A DNA stretch of 31,664 nucleotides from an uncultured Ruminococcus sp. GTDB taxonomy: Bacteria; Bacillota; Clostridia; Oscillospirales; Ruminococcaceae. The stretch covers positions 1 to 31,664 of the forward strand of contig CAJKFZ010000003.1 of the NCBI GenBank assembly GCA_905199285.1, in the 5' to 3' direction. The notes beneath the pieces were generated by a model. The model was not told the DNA's origin. It saw only the letters and a program-made list of their open reading frames with translations, and did no database searches. The position numbers were made by a program, and so were the translations under genes. Shown here in pieces: positions 14,800 to 22,701 of this stretch (within the stretch, counting starts at the first letter, position 1; every line of letters begins with the position of its first letter).

Positions 14800-14941
14800 G
14801 GATAGGATTCCACATGATGAATAAAATCCTTGACAGAGGATAAGGTAACATCGCACAAATCGGGTGATGTCGTCAACTTAAGGTAACTCTGTTCCTTGCA
14901 CTCTTTTCAAAAGTGCGTTTATTCCATGGGCATTCTGCCCT

Positions 14942-15048
14942 AATTATTTCTAATACCTCTTTATGAGGTATTGGAAATAATTAATATCGGGATTCCAAAG
15001 GGGATGTACTCCCCTTTGGCAGGGGGTTAAGGGGACAGCGTCCCCTCT
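14942..15048 (+). repeat. Composite hairpin repeat, copy 5 (best preserved)
   Basis: The parts in order are: a hairpin AATTATTTC-TA-ATACCTC with its complement (14942-14958 and 14965-14982, one mismatched pair of bases); CCAAAGGGG / CCCCTTTGG (14995-15003 and 15011-15019); and AGGGGAC / GTCCCCT (15030-15036 and 15040-15046). It lies 22 bases past the guaB stop. The outer hairpin shares flanks with copy 4 but not its stem sequence. Confidence 0.85.
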
Positions 15049-15069
15049 TAAGTTGACAGCATTGTGCGG

Positions 15070-16542
15070 TTATATCTGTGTTGAGTAGTTAGGAGCTTCC
15101 TTAGTAATATAAATATCGTGCGGATGGCTCTCTTTAAGTCCTGCGCCTGTAATTCTGATGAATTTAGCTTTTTCGTGTAGTGTTGGGATATCCTCGCATC
15201 CGCAGTAACCCATTCCTGCACGAATACCGCCTACAAGCTGGAAAATAGTATCGGCAACAGGGCCTTTGAACGGAACTCGTCCTTCTACTCCCTCCGGAAC
15301 AAGCTTCTTTGCGCCTTCCTGGAAGTATCTGTCTGTCGAGCCGTTTGCCATAGCTCCGAGACTTCCCATACCTCTGTAAACCTTGAACTGACGTCCCTGA
15401 TAAATTTCGGTTTCGCCGGGAGCTTCAGCGCATCCTGCAAGAAGCGAGCCGAGCATTACAACGTTTGCTCCGGCAGCAAGAGCCTTTACGATATCTCCGG
15501 AATATTTGATTCCGCCGTCTGCAATAACGGGGATTCCGTATTTCTGAGCAACGCAGGCAACATCGTATACTGCGGTTATCTGCGGAACGCCTATGCCGGC
15601 AACAACTCTTGTTGTGCAGATAGATCCGGGACCGATACCAACCTTAACGCAGTCAGCTCCGGCAGCGATAAGAGCTTCGGCAGCTTCGGCAGTTGCGATA
15701 TTTCCGGCAATAACAGGAGTATCCGGGAAAGCCTCTTTAACCATTTTTACGCATTTAATGATATTTGCGCTGTGTCCGTGAGCTGAATCAAGAACAAGCA
15801 CGTCTGCCTGAGCTTCGATAAGAGCTTTTGCTCTGTCGAGAACGTTAGCTGTTACGCCGATAGCAGCGCCGCAGAGAAGTCTGCCCTTGCTGTCACGGGC
15901 GGAATTAGGATACTGAACGGATTTTTCGATATCCTTTATAGTGATAAGTCCCTTGAGATAGCCGCCCTCGTCAACTATAGGGAGCTTTTCGATCTTGTGC
16001 GCACGAAGAATTTCCTGAGCCTGAGCAAGAGTTGTTCCAACGGGAGCTGTTATAAGATTATCCTTAGTCATAACCTCTGAGATCTTTGCTCTGAAATCGG
16101 TAAGAAAACGCATATCTCTGTTAGTTATAATGCCTACCAGCTTGTTGTTCTTATCGACGATCGGAACGCCGGAAATTTTATATTTTCCCATAAGCTCGTC
16201 CGCATCAGCAACGATTCTGTCCTCTGTAAGAGAGAAAGGATTAACGATAACTCCGTTTTCTGAACGCTTTACCTTGTCCACTTCGTCAGCCTGCTGTTCG
16301 ATAGTCATATTTTTATGGATAATACCGATACCGCCTTCACGGGCAATAGCGATAGCCATCTGAGAATCGGTAACTGTGTCCATAGCGGCAGTCATAACAG
16401 GCGTATTGAGTCTGATCGTTTTTGTAAGCTGAGTGCCGAGATTGATCATATTGGGGGTAACATTTGATTCTGCCGGTATCAGAAGCACGTCGTCAAATGT
16501 CAGACCTTCTTTCTGAAATTTGCTGTTCATATCAGTCAGCAT
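15070..16542 (-). CDS. guaB: Inosine-5'-monophosphate dehydrogenase GuaB
   Basis: This 490-residue enzyme oxidises IMP to XMP with NAD+, the first committed step to GMP. The N-terminal barrel start is LTFDDVLLIPAESNV. Two CBS domains (about residues 100-215) include VDKNNKLVGIITNRDMRFL. The catalytic loop GPGSICTTRVV places the nucleophile at Cys309, and the flap begins in VYRGMGSLGAM. Length is normal. AAGGAGG sits 7 bases before ATG 16542, so this start is preferred to the ATG four codons later. It has its own promoter and a structured leader. Confidence 0.97.
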   Translation of the reverse strand: MLTDMNSKFQKEGLTFDDVLLIPAESNVTPNMINLGTQLTKTIRLNTPVMTAAMDTVTDSQMAIAIAREGGIGIIHKNMTIEQQADEVDKVKRSENGVIVNPFSLTEDRIVADADELMGKYKISGVPIVDKNNKLVGIITNRDMRFLTDFRAKISEVMTKDNLITAPVGTTLAQAQEILRAHKIEKLPIVDEGGYLKGLITIKDIEKSVQYPNSARDSKGRLLCGAAIGVTANVLDRAKALIEAQADVLVLDSAHGHSANIIKCVKMVKEAFPDTPVIAGNIATAEAAEALIAAGADCVKVGIGPGSICTTRVVAGIGVPQITAVYDVACVAQKYGIPVIADGGIKYSGDIVKALAAGANVVMLGSLLAGCAEAPGETEIYQGRQFKVYRGMGSLGAMANGSTDRYFQEGAKKLVPEGVEGRVPFKGPVADTIFQLVGGIRAGMGYCGCEDIPTLHEKAKFIRITGAGLKESHPHDIYITKEAPNYSTQI

Positions 16543-16571
16543 AAAAATTCCTCCTTACACATTTTTGAGAT

Positions 16572-16626
16572 ACCGCTCCATAACGCTTCAGCCGAAGCGG
16601 TGAGCGAGTATAATCCGATAGATTAT
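16572..16626 (-). promoter_or_regulatory. Structured guaB leader with two exclusive hairpins
   Basis: Within the roughly 85-base leader, CGCTTC/GAAGCG (16599-16594 and 16589-16584, loop of 4) competes with ACCGCT/AGCGGT (16601-16596 and 16577-16572), because both use 16596-16599. A further small stem ATAATC/GATTAT (16626-16621 and 16615-16610) lies at the transcript start. It does not match the purine riboswitch core. A control role is only suggested. Confidence 0.4.
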
Positions 16627-16634
16627 TACCTTTA

Positions 16635-16663
16635 ATGATACTATTTTTTTGCCGATGTGTCAA
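16635..16663 (-). promoter_or_regulatory. Sigma-A promoter of guaB
   Basis: On the minus strand an exact TTGACA (16663-16658), 17 bases and TATCAT (16640-16635). Confidence 0.8.
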
Positions 16664-16746
16664 TAGTTTGCATGAAATTACGGATATAGAATTTTTCTGT
16701 TTAAAAATGGCGTGTTTTGTCGGAAAAGACAATTCAGAGCAAGTTT

Positions 16747-17958
16747 TTACTTTGGTATCTGGGAAATTATTCTTGTATACTCGGTAAGAATGAGGGTTGC
16801 GTCAGTACCGTCTACTACTCCGTCGAAATTGTAATCTGCCGCCGCTTTTTCGTATGCTTTGAAATTGGCTTCCATGCCGCTCAGCACAATGGTATATTCC
16901 TGAAGAGTCAGAGTAGCATCGGTTCCGTCGAGAACGCCGTCCTTATTGACATCGCCAAGTACAAAGCTTTGGAAATCTATATCGTTTGTTTTGCAGTAAT
17001 CCTGCGCAGAAGAGCCGTTTTCCCCGTAAACGGTAAAGTTTTCGATATTTTCGATCTCACCGCTTCGGATATTGTAATATTTTCCTATACCGCAGTTATC
17101 TATTCCTGCGGTATTTTCGGGAATATAAATTCCGCTGAGTTCGGTGCAGCCTAAAAAAGCGTCTGTTCCGATACTTGTCACGCTTCTGGGAATAAGAATA
17201 TCGTCCAGTGAGGAGCATGAGCGAAAGATATTATCCGGAATAGCTTTTGTTTTCTGACTGAGCGCAACGCTCTCCAGTCCGGAACAGTTCATAAAGCAGT
17301 TTGCCCCTGTATAGGAAACGGAATTTGGAATGCTTATTTTTTTCAGCGCAGTACATCCGGAAAAAGCATAATCACCGATATATTCGGCTTTATCCGGAAT
17401 AACGGCAGAGGTAAGACCGGTTTTCCCGAGAAATGCTCCTGTTCCTATGCTTGTTATGGAATCGGGAATAACGGCTTCATTTGCTCCGGCATAGAGAAGA
17501 AGAGAAGTTTCCGATTCGTCCGTCAGCGAACCGTTGAGAGATGAAAAGTTTTGGTTCTTATCGCCTACTTTGACCTCCTGAAGCTCCGGACAAGCTGAAA
17601 ATGCAAAGTTTCCGATTTCTGAAACCGAGTTTCCTATGGTTACGGTTTTAAGATTGGGACAGGCTGAAAACGCTCTTGAGCCGATAGTTTTAACGCTGTC
17701 CGGAACGATAACTTCGGTAAGTTCATCAAGTCCCATAAAGATATTTTCGTCGATTCCGACAACGGTATGACCGTTTATCTCGGAAGGAATCGAAAGGACT
17801 GCATCTGTTCCCTCATAATAATAGATATATGCGTCCCCGCCGGAAAGACGGTAGACGAATTTATCTGCAGAAGTACTGCCCGCCTCCGCATGAACAAGAG
17901 GACTTGCGGACAAAGACGTCATTACGCAGGCGGACAGCGCTGTAATGATTTTTTTCAT
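16747..17958 (-). CDS. Secreted leucine-rich-repeat protein with C-terminal dockerin
   Basis: The 403-residue protein has a signal peptide (MKKIITALSACVMTSLSASP, cleavage near VHAEA). About eight BspA-type (LRR_5) repeats follow, each with a phrase like SITSIGTGAFLGKTGLTSAV, spanning roughly residues 50-310. Residues about 336-403 form a type I dockerin: two copies of a calcium loop (DVNKDGVLDGTDA and DYNFDGVVDGTDA), each followed by a helix. Dockerins attach proteins to cohesins on scaffoldins; here the cargo is a binding-type repeat domain and not a hydrolase. GGAGG is 9 bases before ATG, and the gene starts 4 bases after the amidohydrolase stop, so it ends the fabD-aro run. The partner cohesin is not in the window. 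Confidence 0.88.
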   Translation of the reverse strand: MKKIITALSACVMTSLSASPLVHAEAGSTSADKFVYRLSGGDAYIYYYEGTDAVLSIPSEINGHTVVGIDENIFMGLDELTEVIVPDSVKTIGSRAFSACPNLKTVTIGNSVSEIGNFAFSACPELQEVKVGDKNQNFSSLNGSLTDESETSLLLYAGANEAVIPDSITSIGTGAFLGKTGLTSAVIPDKAEYIGDYAFSGCTALKKISIPNSVSYTGANCFMNCSGLESVALSQKTKAIPDNIFRSCSSLDDILIPRSVTSIGTDAFLGCTELSGIYIPENTAGIDNCGIGKYYNIRSGEIENIENFTVYGENGSSAQDYCKTNDIDFQSFVLGDVNKDGVLDGTDATLTLQEYTIVLSGMEANFKAYEKAAADYNFDGVVDGTDATLILTEYTRIISQIPK

Positions 17959-17962
17959 GACG

Positions 17963-19132
17963 TTAATCCTCCATTCGGCAGATGTCTCCGCTTATCATTA
18001 CCAGCCTTGGTTCGGACATAAGATCAAGCGGATTTTCACCCTTTCGGTAAAGCTGTATATCGGCGTCTTTTCCAACGCTTATGCTTCCGGTCGTTTCGTC
18101 TATTCCGAGAATTTCCGCAGGATTTATCGTTATAGTTTTCAGCGCATCCTCAAAGCTGAGTCCGCCTTTTACGGCTGCCTGAGCCGAAAGCGGCAGATAT
18201 TGTATCGGTATCACCGTGTGATCTGTGCAGACAGCGGTTTTAACTCCGTTTTGATGCATAATTGCGGCATTTTTCAGTTCAAGACCACGCATTTCAGGTT
18301 TACAGCGGTCGCAGATTATCGGACCTGCAATCACAGGGACTTTTTCTTCCGCAATTATATCGGCGATCTTATATCCCTCTGTACCGTGAATGATAACTGC
18401 GTCGAGCGAGAACTCTTTCGATATTCGTATAGCAGTACAGATATCGTCGGCACGGTGACAGTGGAAAAATGCCTTTATCTTGCGGTCAAGCAAAGGCATA
18501 AGAGCCTCGCACTTTATATCGTATTCCGGCGGATCGTAATTTTCGCTGTCGGAATAGTAGCTGTCCATATCACGAACGTATCGGCGTGCTTTATGAAGTC
18601 CCTCACGGATAAGAGCCGTTACAGCCATTCTCGTTACGGGAGTTTCCTCACGTCCGTTATAGACATTTTTCGGATTTTCTCCCATGGCAAATTTTATTCC
18701 GCAGTTTTTAATAAGCATATCGTCGATCCTGCGTCCGTTGGTTTTTATGGCGCATATTTCTCCGCCGCATGGATTGGCGCTTCCCGGACTTGACGCAGTG
18801 GCGGTTATTCCACGCATACGAGCTTCCTCGAAACAACGGTCAAACGGATTTATACCGTCGATAGCTCTCATCTGCGGAGTGAACGGATCGGTGGATTCGT
18901 TGCAGTCGTCGCCCTCGAAGTCAATTCCGTCCTCGATGATTCCAAGGTGAGTGTGAGCGTCGATAAAGCCGGGAAGAAGCAATCCGCCCTTTGCGTCGAT
19001 ACTGTTTTCGGGGACGTTATCCGGATTGCCGGAGCCTATTTCGGTTATTTTGCCGTTTTCGGTTTTAACCCAGCTGTTGGGAATAACTCCGGCGGAATCC
19101 ATTGTATAAATTTCAGCGTTGTAAATCAGCAT
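17963..19132 (-). CDS. Amidohydrolase family protein (imidazolonepropionase-like)
   Basis: This 389-residue metal-dependent hydrolase has the HxH metal motif in GFIDAHTHLG (His60, His62), after a small beta-sandwich start (MLIYNAEIYTMDS). Later candidate metal or active-site residues are in FFHCHRADDI, VIIHGTEGYK and VCTDHTVIPIQ. The C-terminal ITINPAEILGIDETTGSI followed by VGKDADIQLY is the usual end of cytosolic amidohydrolases of this group. The substrate is unknown; relatives cleave cyclic amides or act on dipeptides. AGGAG precedes ATG. It lies 14 bases after aroK and 4 bases before the dockerin protein. Confidence 0.85.
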   Translation of the reverse strand: MLIYNAEIYTMDSAGVIPNSWVKTENGKITEIGSGNPDNVPENSIDAKGGLLLPGFIDAHTHLGIIEDGIDFEGDDCNESTDPFTPQMRAIDGINPFDRCFEEARMRGITATASSPGSANPCGGEICAIKTNGRRIDDMLIKNCGIKFAMGENPKNVYNGREETPVTRMAVTALIREGLHKARRYVRDMDSYYSDSENYDPPEYDIKCEALMPLLDRKIKAFFHCHRADDICTAIRISKEFSLDAVIIHGTEGYKIADIIAEEKVPVIAGPIICDRCKPEMRGLELKNAAIMHQNGVKTAVCTDHTVIPIQYLPLSAQAAVKGGLSFEDALKTITINPAEILGIDETTGSISVGKDADIQLYRKGENPLDLMSEPRLVMISGDICRMED

Positions 19133-19146
19133 AACAAGCTCCTGTT

Positions 19147-19638
19147 TTATATAGAAGATGCGATCTGTTCCGCAATTTCAACGGGACTTCCGCAGCATTC
19201 TAATCTTATTGTGGAATTGCTTATGTAAATGCTCCTGCGATCGTTATAAAGCTTTTCAAGCTCCTCTTTGGTGGAATTCATAACTATCGGACGGTTGGTA
19301 TCGTCCTTTATGCGCTCGTAGCACATCTCAAACGGAACATCCAGAAAAATTACTGCACTTCCTGATTCCTTTGCCGCTTTTGCCGTATCAGGATTGAGCA
19401 TTGCTCCGCCGCCGCAGGCTGCAACAGTTGTTTTTCCGCAGAGAGATTTCACTATTTCAGCTTCTGTTTTACGGAAAAACGGTTCGCCTTTCTGAGCGAA
19501 GATCTCAGGGATAGTCATATCGAGCGTTCTTACGATAAGGTCGTCGGTATCGCAGAAGCCGCAGCCAAGCTTTTTTGCCGCAAGCCTTCCGATAGTTGAT
19601 TTGCCGCAGCCCATAAAGCCGCAAAGAAAAACTGTCAT
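19147..19638 (-). CDS. aroK: Shikimate kinase AroK
   Basis: The 163-residue enzyme phosphorylates shikimate at the 3-hydroxyl using ATP, the fifth step to chorismate. The Walker A is GFMGCGKST (residues 7-15). DTDD (about 31-34) contacts magnesium and shikimate, FRKTEAEIV carries a substrate-binding Arg, and CGGGAML is the glycine-rich substrate loop. The lid region contains DDTNRPIV. Length is normal. AAGGAGC lies ahead of ATG, and the gene follows aroE by 12 bases. Confidence 0.95.
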   Translation of the reverse strand: MTVFLCGFMGCGKSTIGRLAAKKLGCGFCDTDDLIVRTLDMTIPEIFAQKGEPFFRKTEAEIVKSLCGKTTVAACGGGAMLNPDTAKAAKESGSAVIFLDVPFEMCYERIKDDTNRPIVMNSTKEELEKLYNDRRSIYISNSTIRLECCGSPVEIAEQIASSI

Positions 19639-19650
19639 AAAATCAGCTCC

Positions 19651-20490
19651 TTATCTCTCGTTCATTGCGTTTACTTCTTTTTCAACTTCGAGTATGATCT
19701 TTGAAATATCAGCCGTGTCAAACTCTCCGCCGTACCATATCTCGTGAGCCTTGACTGCCTGATATACGAGCATTGAAGCTCCGCCGACAGCGGTCTTGCC
19801 CAGCGCTCTTGCCTTTCTCATAAGCAGAGTTTCAGTCGGGTTATAAATTGCGTCAAATACGCTGAGAGTGTTTTCGATAACCTTGTCGCTTACGGCGCAG
19901 CGGTCTGTGTTGGGATACATTCCAACGGGAGTTGCGTTTACAAGCAGGTCGAAATTGCCCTCAAGAGAAGAAATATCGGCGATCTTAACTGCCGCTGAGC
20001 TGCATTTGGAGAGGATTTCAGCCATAAGAAGCTGTGCAGCTTTGATATCCTGCGGTATAACGGCAAGAGTCAGCGCACCGCCGTGGAGCGCAGTTTCGAT
20101 AGCCATCATTCTTCCCACTCCTCCGCAGCCGAGTATAACGACGTTTCCGCTTATCGGAAGAAGCTCTGCCGATCGGAGAAAGCCGTCGCAGTCGGTGTTG
20201 TAGCCGATAAGTCTGCCGCCGTCGTTTTTGATGCAGTTTACGGAATTGTATCTCTTTGCGCTTTCGCCAAGCTCGTCCATAAGAGCGATGACCGCCTGTT
20301 TATGGGGGATAGTTACGTTCATTCCCGTATATTCTTCGATAAGCGGACGGCTTGCGGCTATATCTTCGGGAGCAATATCTATAAGCTCGTATGAGCAGCC
20401 GGTCATTCCGCTTAATTCAAAAAGTCTGTTGTGGATGAGAGGCGACATGGAATGTCCGAGCGGATGACCTGTAAGTGCGAATTTATTCAT
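19651..20490 (-). CDS. aroE: Shikimate dehydrogenase AroE
   Basis: This 279-residue NADPH enzyme reduces 3-dehydroshikimate to shikimate, the step before AroK. It starts FALTGHPLGHSMSPLIHN (shikimate-binding serines). NVTIPHK carries the catalytic Lys, YNTDCDG the catalytic Asp, and GCGGVGRMMAIE the NADP-binding glycine loop. ATG 20490 is used because AAGGAGC is 9 bases upstream; the open frame extends to a TTG at 20508, but that would turn the ribosome site into coding sequence. The start overlaps the fabD stop by 8 bases, so translation of the two is probably coupled. Confidence 0.95.
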   Translation of the reverse strand: MNKFALTGHPLGHSMSPLIHNRLFELSGMTGCSYELIDIAPEDIAASRPLIEEYTGMNVTIPHKQAVIALMDELGESAKRYNSVNCIKNDGGRLIGYNTDCDGFLRSAELLPISGNVVILGCGGVGRMMAIETALHGGALTLAVIPQDIKAAQLLMAEILSKCSSAAVKIADISSLEGNFDLLVNATPVGMYPNTDRCAVSDKVIENTLSVFDAIYNPTETLLMRKARALGKTAVGGASMLVYQAVKAHEIWYGGEFDTADISKIILEVEKEVNAMNER

Positions 20491-21397
20491 AAATGTCAGC
20501 TCCTTCAAGAGTTTCTTTGTTTTCGATATTGAGCGCTGTTACGCCGGAAAGAGTCTTTTTAACGAGTCCTGTGAGAGTTTTTCCCGGACCGAACTCAACG
20601 AATCTGTCTGCTCCTGCTGCATTCATAGCGGCAAGCTCCGAGGTGAAGCGAACGGGCGAGCAGATGTGATTTGCAAGGAGAGAAGCCATATCGGAGAAAT
20701 CTGTAAGTTCGCCGCCGGTAACGTTTGAATAATATTTTACCTGCGGAGCTTTGTATTCAATAGTTTTTGCGGTTTCGTAGAATTTATCAGCAGCAGACTT
20801 CATAAGCTCTGAGTGGAATGCTCCGGCAACGTTGAGCGGAACAACTCTTGCTTTAAGCTCTTTGAAAACGGCGGACACTTCTTCTATTCCCTCGGGAGTT
20901 CCGGCGATAACGGTCTGAACGGGGGAATTGTAGTTTACAGCGGCAGCGTATGCCTTTGCGTTTGCGCAGATTTCCTCAACCTTTGAAGGCTCTATCTTCA
21001 TAACGGCGGCCATAGCTCCCTTGGTCTGAGTTGTGGCTTCTTCCATAGCCTCGGCTCTTGCTTTGATAAGGCGGAAAGCGTCTTCAAGAGATATCATTCC
21101 GGAAGCGTACATTGCTGCATATTCTCCGAGAGAATGACCTGCAACGCCGTCGAACCTGAATCCCTTTGCCTGAGCTGCGGTAAGGCAGACTATCGATGTT
21201 GCCATGATAGCCGGCTGAGCATTTATTGTTCTTGAAAGTTCCTCTGCCGGAGCGTTGAAGCAGATCTCTTTAAGGTCTTTTCCAAGAATATCAGAACCTG
21301 TTTCATAAACAGCGGAAACCTCCGGAAATGTCTCGAAGATATCTTTTCCCATGCCGGGATGCTGCGAACCCTGTCCTGAAAATAGTGAAATTGTCAT
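20483..21397 (-). CDS. fabD: Malonyl-CoA:ACP transacylase FabD
   Basis: The 304-residue enzyme moves malonyl from CoA to the acyl carrier protein to supply chain elongation. It begins with the family phrase SLFSGQGSQHPGMGKD. The nucleophile is Ser89 in GHSLGEY and the partner His is about 195 in AGAFHSELM. ATG 21397 follows AAGGAAG by 9 bases; an in-frame ATG 45 bases earlier lacks a site. In related clostridia fabD usually lies inside the fab/acc cluster. Here it faces the other way and heads a run with aroE and aroK. Confidence 0.95.
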   Translation of the reverse strand: MTISLFSGQGSQHPGMGKDIFETFPEVSAVYETGSDILGKDLKEICFNAPAEELSRTINAQPAIMATSIVCLTAAQAKGFRFDGVAGHSLGEYAAMYASGMISLEDAFRLIKARAEAMEEATTQTKGAMAAVMKIEPSKVEEICANAKAYAAAVNYNSPVQTVIAGTPEGIEEVSAVFKELKARVVPLNVAGAFHSELMKSAADKFYETAKTIEYKAPQVKYYSNVTGGELTDFSDMASLLANHICSPVRFTSELAAMNAAGADRFVEFGPGKTLTGLVKKTLSGVTALNIENKETLEGADIYE

Positions 21398-21479
21398 AAT
21401 GTGTAACTTCCTTTCTGTGCCTTTTATACAAAAGATTGGCAATAATGCCTTGTTTTAAGCTGAAGTTTTGTGTAAAATG

Positions 21480-21521
21480 ATGATATTTTGATTTGGGTGA
21501 AATAAAATTTTAAAATATCAT
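21480..21521. promoter_or_regulatory. Wide inverted repeat in the fabD-fabH divergent region
   Basis: ATGATATTTT (21480-21489) and AAAATATCAT (21512-21521) are exact inverted copies 22 bases apart, ending on the first base of the fabH -35. It could be a pair of half-sites for a regulator. It does not clearly match a FapR or FabT operator as I remember them. AT richness makes chance matches more likely. Confidence 0.4.
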
Positions 21522-21549
21522 TGCAAAAAAACCGGAAATGATTTACAAT
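21521..21549 (+). promoter_or_regulatory. Probable sigma-A promoter of the fabH operon
   Basis: TTGCAA (21521-21526), 17 bases, TACAAT (21544-21549), giving a leader of about 120 bases. The minus strand of the same region contains TATAAT-like boxes that may serve fabD, but no good -35. Confidence 0.6.
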
Positions 21550-21572
21550 ATAATGTATCTGATATTATATTG
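21546..21572. promoter_or_regulatory. Dyad over the fabH -10 and transcript start
   Basis: CAATATAAT (21546-21554) and ATTATATTG (21564-21572) are exact inverted 9-mers with a 9-base spacer. A repressor bound here would block the fabH promoter. No regulator gene is adjacent. Confidence 0.45.
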
Positions 21573-21678
21573 CAGCGTTTTTTGCATGAATTATCAGCAC
21601 ACTAATTACTATAACATAAATTTTCAGGTTTTACAACCGTATTATGATAATTTTATCTTTTAAAGGAGTATTTTTTTA

Positions 21679-22665
21679 ATGGGAATCAACATTCTTGGCA
21701 TGGGAAGCTATGTTCCTGAGCAGAAAATGACAAACGATGATTTCACAAAATTTGTGGAAACAAACGATGAATGGATCCGTACCAGAACCGGTATTACGGA
21801 AAGACGTATGGCTGGCTGGGAGCCTACATGGTATATGGGAAAGATGGCTTCTGCTGCCGCTCTCGAAAAAGCCGGAGTAACGGCGGACGAGATAGGTCTT
21901 GTTATTTCAACTTCGGTAACACCGGATTTCCTTACTCCGAGCATGGCAAGCATTATTCAGTATGAGATAGGGGCAAACAAAGCTGCTGCTTTCGACCTTA
22001 ACGCTGCCTGCACAGGCTTCGTTTACGCTCTCGATACGGCAAGAAGATTCCTTGAAACGGACGATTCGCTTAAGTATGTTCTTGTTGTTGCAAACGAGGC
22101 TCTTTCCAGATTTGTCGATTATGAGGACAGATCCACCTGCGTTCTTTTCGGCGACGGTGCGGCTGCGGCTGTTGTTGAAAGAAGCGATAAGCTGTTTTCT
22201 TCGTATCTCGGTTCGGACGGAAGCGGTGCGAGAGTTCTTTTTGCAAGAAGCCTTGAAGTTGCTCCGCAGGTAAAGCTTGAAAGCGACTTTGACGACGGAT
22301 TCCCCGAAAAGCCTCTTCATCAGCTTTATCAGAACGGTAAAGAGGTTTACAAATTCGCAACGCAGGCTCTTCCTAAATCATTCGAGCTTGCCGCTGAAAA
22401 GGTCGGCGTGACCAAGGATGAGATAGACTGGTTCATTCCGCATCAGGCAAACGTCAGAATCATTGAAACTGCCGCTAAGAAGCTTAAAGTAGGAATGGAT
22501 AAGTTTATTATAACACTCGATCACTTTGGAAATACATCCAGCGCTTCTATTCCTCTTGCCCTTAACGAAGGAATTGAAAAAGGCATCGTAAAGCGTGGAC
22601 AGAAGCTTGCTCTTATCGGATTCGGCGCAGGTCTTACATACGGCGGAATCGTTATGGAATATTAA
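21679..22665 (+). CDS. fabH: 3-oxoacyl-ACP synthase III FabH
   Basis: The 328-residue condensing enzyme joins acetyl-CoA (or a short branched acyl-CoA) to malonyl-ACP, starting fatty-acid synthesis. The Cys-His-Asn triad is Cys111 in NAACTGF, His255 in IPHQAN and Asn285 in GNTSSAS. The N-terminal EQKMTNDDFTKFVETNDEWI followed by RTRTGI is typical. AAAGGAG precedes ATG, and the length is normal. It is the first gene of the main cluster; fabK follows after 36 bases. There is no acpP next to it, unlike many Firmicutes. Confidence 0.97.
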   Translation: MGINILGMGSYVPEQKMTNDDFTKFVETNDEWIRTRTGITERRMAGWEPTWYMGKMASAAALEKAGVTADEIGLVISTSVTPDFLTPSMASIIQYEIGANKAAAFDLNAACTGFVYALDTARRFLETDDSLKYVLVVANEALSRFVDYEDRSTCVLFGDGAAAAVVERSDKLFSSYLGSDGSGARVLFARSLEVAPQVKLESDFDDGFPEKPLHQLYQNGKEVYKFATQALPKSFELAAEKVGVTKDEIDWFIPHQANVRIIETAAKKLKVGMDKFIITLDHFGNTSSASIPLALNEGIEKGIVKRGQKLALIGFGAGLTYGGIVMEY

Positions 22666-22701
22666 ATAAATAATAAAAATATAAAACAAAGGAGAAAACT
22701 T

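Noticed and set aside
14631..15048. CRISPR array or small-RNA gene cluster suggested by the dense repeats
   Set aside because: Units are few, in opposite orientations, unequal in spacing and without spacers; they fit dispersed hairpin repeats.
16543..16634. Purine riboswitch ahead of guaB
   Set aside because: The leader lacks the conserved three-way junction loops of the purine aptamer; only simple hairpins are present.
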